This document shows, piece after piece, positions 25,301-36,332 of a DNA stretch of 64,000 nucleotides. The translations under genes and the position numbers were made by a program. Source of the stretch: Tethya wilhelma. Lineage: Eukaryota > Porifera > Demospongiae > Tethyida > Tethyidae. Numbering within the stretch: the stretch's first letter is position 1; the number at the start of each line of letters is the position of its first letter. Below the pieces are notes generated by a model. It saw only the letters and a program-made list of their open reading frames with translations, had not been told where the DNA came from and ran no database searches. Location of the stretch: NCBI GenBank assembly GCA_964030475.1, contig CAXIPT010000001.1, positions 23,218,776 through 23,282,775 of the forward strand. The letters are read 5' to 3'.

Positions 25301-28300
25301 TAGATTGAAATTCATTTGTTTAAAATGTATTTTTCATTGGTCAATATTCAGTACATTTCATATTACAAGCATGCATCGTAAGCTTGTGGGATTTTACAAA
25401 TTATCTTTAGGCAAGTTTGTTGATAAAGCCAAATTAGTTTTTCATATACAGTGCTGATTATTGTTATTGAACCATGTACTGCACTCATACAGTAGTTAAT
25501 TTGATCGGTGCATTTTAACATTTTGGGAAAAACAGCATTAAAATGAGCTTAAATNTCATAAATGTAGCTTTTGAACAACAGACTCAGTCGTCTTCCAAGT
25601 AAGTACTTGCAGAGTAACAACTGCAATCTAGGCTATGTTATGTAAAGGAACTGATACTCTGCAATAATGTTTCCATGCAATGTAGGTTTGAAGTACCTGA
25701 TAGGATTTCTGCTATCAGTAGTTATAAAGAGCTCAATCCTCACCGAAAGTGGAACATGATATTTGTAAGAGCCATTTAATCAGTAATAATTATATGACTA
25801 GTTGCCTAGTATGTGCACACATGAACTAAAATTAAAAATTAATATCCCTTTGCTCATGTTGATATCTTCACATCCCAATTGATGCCTCAGTGTATTGTGG
25901 TGTTTAGTATAATTCAACTTAGATCAAGAGTTGTCACAAATACTGCGATTTGATTGGTCAGTGCAAGGTTTCTAGTATCATGTGGTTTTTGGCTAATAGT
26001 ACTTATGTATATGATCTAAACAAGTTAGACAAACTCTTTCAAAGCTGTTTGGAGCCCCTCAAGGCCTTTGTGCACGGTAGCGTTGCTGTGCTTGATGTAT
26101 ACCGTATATATGCTAGACTAAAATTTTCTATTTTTTTTACCACAAAAATGTTAACATACAGTAGCGTAAATGATTCGTTTTCCATGTTTGTTGAGTGACT
26201 GTATCATGATCTCTGTATTCTTCTGTATGTATAGGTTAATGTTACTGCTGAAGAGGTTGATTCAATGAGGCAAGTTCCATATACATTAACCATTTGTCTG
26301 TCAATTATCACCAGTACGGTACAGTAGCCTTGATTGATACACAGGCATGGCACGATAGTAGCATGTTAAATAACTCATGTCTGTTTTACAAGAGTTTTGT
26401 GATCATAAACCTGCCCAATGGTGTCTTGGCTCATGCATGATTAATTAAGGTCTATAAACAGAACCATGCACAAGTACGCAATTATATTATAGTTATTATA
26501 GCTATTATTTTTCAAAGTATTACCGGATTTTAATATTGGCGGATTGGCGGTTTTGGTAAGGACCGCTAATATTAAATCCGCCAAACCATTATTTTTGCGC
26601 CTGCACATACGGAATATGTGTATTGCTGTGAGTGCTAACGCCAAAATAAAATCCACTAATCATAGAATCTTTGACAATCCCCCAAATTTTATTCCCACCA
26701 ATATGAGTAAGCTGAAAGAGCAGAGCTTGAGAGTAAAACATGGCCATATCTCAGCTACGATGAATCACGATCTTAAGTTACAAAAATTTAATAGTTTCAA
26801 GTAGTTTTGGAATTTCCAAAGAGAGCCCAGGTGTTGAGATTAGTGTTTGATGGTCGAATAAATACAATAATAACTCTCAGCACCCTGCATGCCTCGGGTT
26901 ATAAAAATAATAAGTTGTATACAAACTCGTAATTCATGGCTACTAGTGTGTGTTTTTTTTTTTTGGTTTTTTTTGTGTTTTTTTTTGTGGTAACATGTAG
27001 ATTGGGAAATCAATGGATAAGAATGAGTGGTATTATACTCTGTTGTTGGCCTCCTAGAGTGAAAAAGTCATGTTGCTTTTGTACTATTAACAGGTGGCAT
27101 TAATTAAGAAACTGACTGTGCCAGTAAATTATTAAGAGTCACAGTGTATAAAGTCTACTTTATCACCACAACAAGTTCTGCCCATTGACTCTATAGATTT
27201 TTACAAATAGAAAAAGTTTCTAAGCAGTGTAGGAATGGGTGGTGTAATAAAATAAGGTAGTCTCACTAGCCAGATGTTTGGCTTGCAAGACTAGAATTAA
27301 GGCAACGCCAAGTGTCTGAAATTTGGCACAGGACTATTTCATGGTTATTTATATGGATTTTGTGATCAATCTTTATGTGTGTAGGTTGACTCATGGTCCT
27401 GTGCCAGTAGTTCGACATGCAGTTATACTTGACTAATTGAGAAGGCATGTAGGCTACCTATCATGTGAAAATGCATGAAGTAATCATGTGGGAAACTTCA
27501 GGAACTTGTTTTGTTACTTTTTATAGCACCACTTATTCTTATTTTTTATGAACTACTCCAATATTATTTTCTAACAACAAAAGCAGATGTTCAACTAGTA
27601 TATTAAATCAATTAACTATACCCTATATGTTTGCTATAGTTAGCTTCGTTTAGCCTTGTCTCATTGGCTTGCATAGTTTTCTTGTTCACCAGCAAGCAAC
27701 AGTGTGTCTTTGTGTATTTTGTCGATTCAAAGATTGCCATGTGTGCCAGTTTTCCAAGCAAAACAAAAATTAATGTTGTCAGTACAATGACCAGCAGACT
27801 CTCAGTCTACTAACCTGATAAGCAAACTGCATGATTTCAGGCTTTGTTTACATGAGCTGACCCGGTACATGTTGTCTTGTTTATCTGCAGGAGAGAACGA
27901 GTGTCTCATTTGGTATATCCCTCATGTACAGTACTGGATGATAGCATAGGATGTGCTCTGTGGTTTGCTGCCAGAGGAGAGGGAGTGTTGTACCAGCCTG
28001 GAGACCCCACCTCTAGTACATCTCCACTGTATCACAGTAGAGCCAGGGTATGTTGTGTGGAAATATGTGTTGTGTATGTGCAGTGTGTCAACTCTCTGGT
28101 GTTACTAGTACATACAGGCTGACACTGATAGCAAACATGGGAACTGTTTTATTGCACATAATCATTTGAGCCTTGTAGGTCTTGTATTCTCCGAATCATA
28201 CTTGTACTATTAGGCAAAGTCCACACATACATACTCTGTTACTGTTACATGTAGCAAGAAAGTTGTGGAGTAATTTTTCCTTTGTATAGCAGCTGTATGC

Positions 28301-31300
28301 TGCAAAGATTAGGATGACCACAATAGCCCCAATAGGGTCCCTATTTCATTTCCCATTAACAAACTGTATACAATCATGTAGTATTTTTTTAGAATTCATT
28401 CTAGATTATTGCTGAGCAGTTTGTATTGTCGTGAAGTACTACCTCAGGTCTCACATGTTTTATGCGTGTTGTGTTTCTGTCACAAAGCATAGTTGGCATG
28501 CATATTTGTTAGGTGATGTCACGTAAACTAAAGCTTTCAATACTGCTGACCATTTACCCATCCTACTATACTTATGCCAAAAATTGGCCAGTATACTATA
28601 ATAAATTATGGCTTTGGCTGACCACAACAAACCGTGCAAGAGAATTCCATAGCATATGGATAAGGGGAAATAGTTATCATGCACCACATCAAAGGTTGTC
28701 GATATCAATTGTTTGAGACACTTGTATTTACTATGTGTACTCTAGTTATATTAGTGACTTTTAATATTAACCGCAGCTCAATTCTATTGTTATTCTTAAT
28801 TCAAGGTTTGGTCCCTTCAACAGACTATACTGTATTTCTATATAGGGCCTCTATGGGGTAACATTAATAAATAATTGTGTGTGTAGGATCCCAGCATTGT
28901 TTGTCATACAATTGGCAAACATTGAACAGGTAATTGTTGACACTTTAGTCAAATTCAACTACTGTAGCTGTCTTTTGGTGTAAAAAGCCTAATAGTAGTA
29001 CAGCTAACACTACTACCTCACAAACAAGTCATCATGTAAAAGGATGAAACCAATACCGGTTGTTTTTGACACAGTAAAGTAAATGTTATCAACATGCCAT
29101 CTATCATGGACGGACTCCATTAATTCACTGCACGTAAATCTCAAGAAACTCAATTGGTGTGTCTTCATCATCTGTGTCATTGTCCCCACAAATACGAACC
29201 TCAATATCATTGTTTGTGGAGGAAGGAAGCTCCACTGAAAACCAGGGGGGAGAGTTGAAGGTACAGCACGTCCCACTGATACATCCAGTACCGTCCCACA
29301 GCTTATTGCTGAGGGCAAATGTTCTATCATTAGGAGCGCTACGTCCACCTGATTCACAGAAGTAGCTGTTGGAAATAAACGATGGACTTGAAGGAGCATT
29401 TCTGGGATTATCACAAGGACAGGCAGCTCTGTCATCTGACCGAGTGGAGTGACCACCAACAAATGTCCAGACATGAGTGCGAGGGGTTCCATGAGTCACA
29501 CTGAGACCATCGATATAATTTTCATCAACTGACATGGGTTGAGGCCGATCTAAGTTTAAAAAGGCATTTGGTGTTCCTAGTTGGTAGCCAGTGGCTCTCC
29601 CACACACTCTGCTGTAAGTGGCATTGTGTGTTTCAAACTCAGCCGATGCACAGCTGCCAGAGGGTGACACCAGACGACCACATGCTCTCACTGGACTGGT
29701 GTACTCCCTCCAGGCTGGGGGACACTGATGTGAAGGGAGAGTCATGTCGATGTATGCCACCCTCCTCCAGAGTCCAGGTCCACACTCAGAGACTGTTGTG
29801 TGCTCCAGGAAGAATTCTTTCAGCTGATCCAGAGTCACAAACATTTCACCAACTCTTTGACCAACCTCAGTAGTGGTGAGTGTCTCATTGAGATGGTCCA
29901 ATTTGGATTTGAACAGATTAATCATTTCACTAAGTGTAAGAACTTCTTGATAAATCTCAGTAGATGTCTTGTTTAGTTGAACCAAATCAGATTCAAAAAC
30001 ATTTTGTTTGCAGATGGTCAATGCTTGATTTACCTGTTGTGGTTGATTGGACACCATGTGTATAAGGCTTGAATCGGTGACTGTTGGTGATGGCTTCATG
30101 GCAAACCACATACTCATGATAAGAGAAAGACTTGACATAGCTGCACACGCAATAGCAGTGCAAATGAAGAAGACAATTAGCCTTTTGTTTACCTTTTCAC
30201 CAAGTGGTTTCACTCCTGGACTGTTAGCCTCAATGTAAGTGGACACTTTTGAGTCAGGATCTTTGGCAATGGGTCTTTTTCTGTGCACTGAAGCGATTAT
30301 TACATGAGTTGCTTTATTTTCACCATGCCCACTTTGTTCTTCACTAGCAGCAGCTTTACCTCTCCCATCATTGCCACTAGAGAGAGAGGATGGAGCCTTT
30401 GGGGCCAGCATAGTAGAGTAGCAAGGATTGATATGACAATCAATTCTTATCTCATCTCCCATTTTCAACTGCACACAGTTGTAGCTAGCTAGGTCTTTTA
30501 CTTGTATCAAGTCTATAGCAAATAGTGTCATAGATATATACCAACAAAAGGGCAGACTTATAAGGTTCCTGTTGGGTAATAACTATAATTATAGCTGAAT
30601 TGTGTGATTGTTTCCACAATGTTTTAGTCAGATAAACATCTCTTTTGGCATCAAAAAGATGCACATATTTAGATCACAGTCAAAAGAAATTTTTGAAATA
30701 AACTAACACTATAATTACCAGATTCACAAACATAAAATTAATTATATACACAATAGACTAGCTACACTATTTATATGGCTACCAGCTATTGAAATAATAC
30801 TATTCATTGTAGTTACTATCTGTGACAGTGAGCTTATCTTCGTTGTTCATGAAAACTGGCAACCAAATATCGAGAATCATTGTTTTGTTGGCTGTCCTGG
30901 ACTCGTTTTATGATAGCCTTTTCCAGTGAATAGAAAGATGGTTTCTCTCCCCGAAAAGTTTCTAATGTGGCATGCATACCTGAAACAAACAACATTCTAC
31001 TCACAGTGACACAATCCTATTTGTACCATAGTTAGGTCACACTTTAATGTACTAGTGACCACTATGGTATGAGTTATCTAGACTATGAGTGTCTAGTGTG
31101 TATGGTTTTGTACTCCTTCGTGCTGTTGTATGTCTTCCCTCAGGCTGTGCCCTCAGGAATACATACAACAACCCTCAAGTACACACTAGATACTCTTATG
31201 TTACATGTGTGTACAGATTGACATGTGTATATGTAACAGTAGATCAGGAAATTTTCATTGCTAACAGTTTTCATTGAATCAGATGATGTTTACTGAAAAA

Positions 31301-34300
31301 AATTAAACAGTGAAAATTTACTTTGTAGTACAATCTTTACCCAGCAGATCATCTTCGATGAAAATTGAAGTTGATCATTGTTTTGTACTCTCAAATATTT
31401 TATCAATTATTTTCCCGATCTATGGTCCTTACACATATATTGTCTATTCTCAGTCATGCAAATGAATAAAACAGGCCAGAGTACATGATATTGTGTCCAC
31501 TCACCAGGAGCTGTCATTCCTAACACATAGAATGACTGTCCAGTGAACTCAGGTACACCTTTTTCAAGATAGTAAGTACACTGTATTTCTACTCCATGTT
31601 TCACTTCTTTCTACATTGATGAAGTAAATACTATAGATCACTACAATTATGTACAAGAAATTTGAAATAGTCCCAATAATCCATGAATGGCTTACTGGGT
31701 GCTTGTCTATATACTGCCATTCGTAAAATTTTAGAATGTCTCCTGGACTTGGTTTTCTTGGAGGACCATAAAATGGAAGTGGCTCATAGTATTGCCTAGC
31801 AATCAGTGTTTTGCCACATACTTCAAACATTGCTCTATAATTAGAGAGAAAAATCAATGCTCTAATTTTATACGAATTATTTATTCAGTAGGGTGTACAG
31901 TAAACTGTTTACAGTATCAATATAATCAAACATAATAAAATAAACAAAAGTTATACATATCATATCATTAAAATTAATGTGAGAAAGAATGTTAAAAAGT
32001 ATTTTAGTTTCATAGCAATCACACGCTCAGACACCAACACTTTTGTACTGACATCCACACTCTTGTATGTACAACATGTATACAGTGTAATATGCTATTG
32101 ATAAACCTGCTGAAATAGGGTTCTTGGCTGAGTGGCATTAACTTTTCTCCCAGATGGTTTCTCATTCCAATAATTGCTTCTGCAAGCTCATCAGATAATC
32201 TGTGTTGAACAATCTATAATAATTAGACTTTGCCCACTGACTTCTGATCAAACTTGTCCTATGTATTCCTTGTACAGTAGAGTGCTCAGCCTGCATGCAT
32301 GCTTTATTGCTGTACTATCAGTATTGCTATATTGAATAGCATTTATAGTCAATGACTATATAGGATCATATATAGAGTGGATATTTAACTAAACTTAAAG
32401 CCTGAGATTGTGCTTACCTGTAGCATTGTTCACCAGCTCGTCTGATAATACCAAAAGCTGAAGTAGTGTATACAAGTGTTTCATGGAGGGCCTTTTCAAA
32501 CTCCTCTCTTGGGGGATTTTCACCCATCATTTTGCCTTTCCACTTCTTCATTGCCTCTACCCTAGCAACTGCTAACTGTAGTATGAAGGTGTGGTAAATC
32601 TTTTATGTGACTCAAGAAAGTCAATATATCTTACCAGCACCAGAACTTCATTTTTTTGTACTTCAGTTGCACATGAACTTGAGCTCTCTTTCTGGTCACC
32701 AGTAGTACTAGAAGTGCTAGCATTACTAGCCATTGAACAGTACTGTCTTCAAGCAAATGACATACCTACCCAAATTTGAGTAAATAAATGAAGGGAATTA
32801 CCTATGATGTAATCTCAAATGAATATCGTCTGTAGTCATTGCAAGACCCTCCCATTTCATTACAAGTAACAGTGTATAATTGGGGCGAGCCTGAGCGAGC
32901 CCCACATTTGTGAGTAGGTCGGCTCTTCTGTCGTCGTCGTATGCTCGATAATCAAGGACTTTGACCTTCAGCTTAGCCTATGTGCACGTGATCATCCACG
33001 TGGCAGCGCTGATTGAGTACTCGAGTAGTACGAGTGTTTGCCGGGTTATTGCAAAAAGCGGCCTTATGGCTGTTGGCTGTATGGCATATGGCCTTATGGC
33101 CTTAAGTTTTTCACTCAAACTAGTTTTACATACTCTGTTTCGATGCCCCCTCCTAATGTTGCAAAGAGTTCACACAGCTGAACGAATGAGTCAGTATCAG
33201 GCCCCGGTGGCGGACACGGGACTGATGATGGAGTCTTCAACCATAATATGATGAATTAGTAGCTATCTATGCTTCATTGTCTTGGACTCGTTATGGCATC
33301 ATCAAAGTTATCCTGAGTGAGAACAAGTTGAGTCCTACTAACTTTGGTGGTATAATCTCACTGATGACACATACAGACGTACAGGAATGAAAAAAAGCAC
33401 CCAGGAGGAAGTTGGCACTGATTGCATCTGCCAATCGACCTGGCAGAAAGCTAATAGACTTTTCTGATCAGTGAATCTGACATCAGTGAGAGGGATCATT
33501 GATAGTCAAAAAAGGATCATCTATATGCCAAAACCATTGACAGAATATAGTCAAAACACAAGATACAGCCAGTCCCACAACCATGCCACTATCTACAAAA
33601 TGAACACCAAGCTGCATGGTGTACTGCTCGAGCTCAGGTTGTACTGCAACTACCACTATCAAGAGTAACATTCACACAGTTAATGGCTAATGGCTTTCAC
33701 TTCTTTCATTGTCATCCTTATACTAGCAATATTAGGTAGTTACATCAACCTCCTTGCTTTGATTGTTAAAAATTTTATTTTCCTATCATTGACTATTGTT
33801 AGTATTAATTTTATAATTTAGTTCCATATAAGGGCAAATACCTAAGGCCACAAAGCCAAGAGCCAATGGCCATAAGGCCACAAGGCCGTGTTTTGCAATA
33901 ACCCGTGTTTGCCAGAGTGTTTGCTATGCTGAAAGCAGAGTGAAATGATTAGCGTTTTGTAAGTTTTATTTATGCTCAACCTGTGGATATATGAATATAG
34001 TCATAGTAGAGAAAATTGCTTCATTCAGTGGAGCGCTATGAATATTGCCAATGAGCATCAGTTAGCCTGTTAGCCTATAGCTATTAACTTTGAAAGTATT
34101 ATGTTTAATGGCAAGATATGCCTGGCAGCCAGTTTACATGCAAATTAGTAGCAGCATAGACTCTACCACTGATAAATTAATCAGAAAACTCACACACTCT
34201 GAAGGTTGCATGAACCGTTTTATATGTACCACTGCATGGTTGCTCATGAAAACACACGGGTTAGAGGTCTGGAGTCATCATGTTACCATGAGAGGCTATG

Positions 34301-36273
34301 ACGTAGGATCAACTCTATAGCACTTGCTCCGTCCATACCAATGTTGAACAAAGAAAAAGATACATGCATATCTCAGGCTATGCACCCCGTGCTTAAAAAC
34401 AAACACTAAGCATTATGGTGGGGGTGGTTTAGATGTATAACTGTTGTGCAAACTGCAATGCTGTTAACAGATACCATGCATGCAGTACTATAGCCTAAGA
34501 CACATGAAATACATACTGCACATGTATTATATGTAAGTCATAATGTCGCTCAGGCTCGCCCCTATCAATGTCATGCATTTTCCTAGTACTATAATTATAG
34601 GTTAAAGTACAACAATGAGTAGTATTAGCGATTTTTAGCATGAGTACTATGAAAGCTAATACTACGAGTGGGCATTCTATAACCAGTTTCTACCACGAAA
34701 GTTTTCATAGTAGCAATGTTGGCATGGCACTGCTATAGTAGAAGACATGGGAACTAAAGTCCATCTGGTTTGAGAATGCCGGTAGAAAAACTTGAATAAC
34801 TTTCTAAATATCCAACCGATTTCAAAATTTCAAGCACCATTGGAAATCGCTCGATCTTCCTGTCCTTTTGGTTGCTTTTTCAGCTTTCTACGCCTTACCA
34901 ATCAAAAAAAGTTAGCTATTTGGCCCATAGAAAGAGTATGGTTATGAATCTCATTAATTCACTTTCGGCGGCATTCTCAAACCAGATCGACTTTACTTTG
35001 TTGCACAGGAAAACTGGTTTCTCTGTGGAATAAAGGACTACTTATTGCACGGGTGACGGGTTCAGGGAGGTCACCATTTAATATGGGATTTATTCAGTGT
35101 GTGGTATCTTTGAACTATAAGGCTTCCGTGATACAATGACATTCAATCCATTTTATTATATTTCAACAGTCTCTGGAAGTGTGTGATCCGAAATGACCAT
35201 AGTTCTCATGTGATTTGTGCATTCCATAGGAAATGATAATCTTGTGCCATCACACTTGCAGCCACGTTATGATGTATAGGAGCAAGTATCTGAATCAATG
35301 ACTTAATTTGTTGTATTCCACAGACATTGTTTGTTGGTATTGGAGCAGATGAACAACTTGCTGGATACTCAAGGCACAGAACAAAGTTTAGGTAAGAATG
35401 TTCTAAAGCATTATACCTGTGGGCAAAGTACACCAGCTTCCTTAATAACATATCATAGTCACATCTCCTCTTACACTGCACTGAGTCAGCGTGAACCTAC
35501 TTTTATTGATTGGAAGAGAGGTTAAGTCTGGCAAAGAGACCAGGGTATTTACGGTATACAATCATGCTTTATTAGCCTGAAGTGGGTTCTAATCAAGTCC
35601 ATCATAAAACCTGATTTCCGATTATGCATTTGAATTTGATGACCTTTTCCAATCGGTGTCACTGAACTCGTGCGTGCAAGTACCCACACTATGGCCTATG
35701 ACAGAACACAGGTTGCCATACTTGAATCCTCTAGCTAACACCAGAAGAGGTGGGAGTTACTAGTCTGCTTGCTCCCACTGACTCTTGTAGAATGATTATG
35801 GCAATTACCAGCAATCAGCTGCACAATAACTTATTATAATTATTGTGCTAGCCAATTTCCCTGCACTCAGTGTGTACTATACTAGTTAGTTCAATGATAA
35901 TTTGAGATATCAAAGACTGAATCAGATGCACATGCATTAGGTCTTCTGGTTGGCAAGGATTAAATAATGAAATTGAAATGGACATCAAACGATTGGCAAA
36001 GAGAAATTTAGGAAGAGATGACAGGTATATAGTTTCAATAATTATGGGATCAGACATCATTTGCATATTTTGAATAATAGCCATCTGTATAGCTAAGATG
36101 GAAATTGGGCTAATTAGTGCATGTGAAGAGCATCATAATAGGTGACTGAGGATGATTTATCTATCCTGACAATAAGATAGTGTGACTACCAGCATTATCA
36201 GTTAGTAAGCTAAAAACATGCCACTCAAGCCTCGCACAATGTAAGGATACACTATTGTAGGCTTCAGAGAATT

Positions 36274-36332
<59 letters not shown>

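Noticed and set aside
32802..32839. Coding first exon giving an N-terminal membrane helix for the 246-aa gene
   Set aside because: Joining it in phase leads to a helix-like frame but hits a stop at the next exon. The downstream ATG at 32733 keeps all later phases.
34090..34320. 76-aa open frame, and the one at 32961-33251
   Set aside because: Both lie within the inverted-repeat elements and show no domain.
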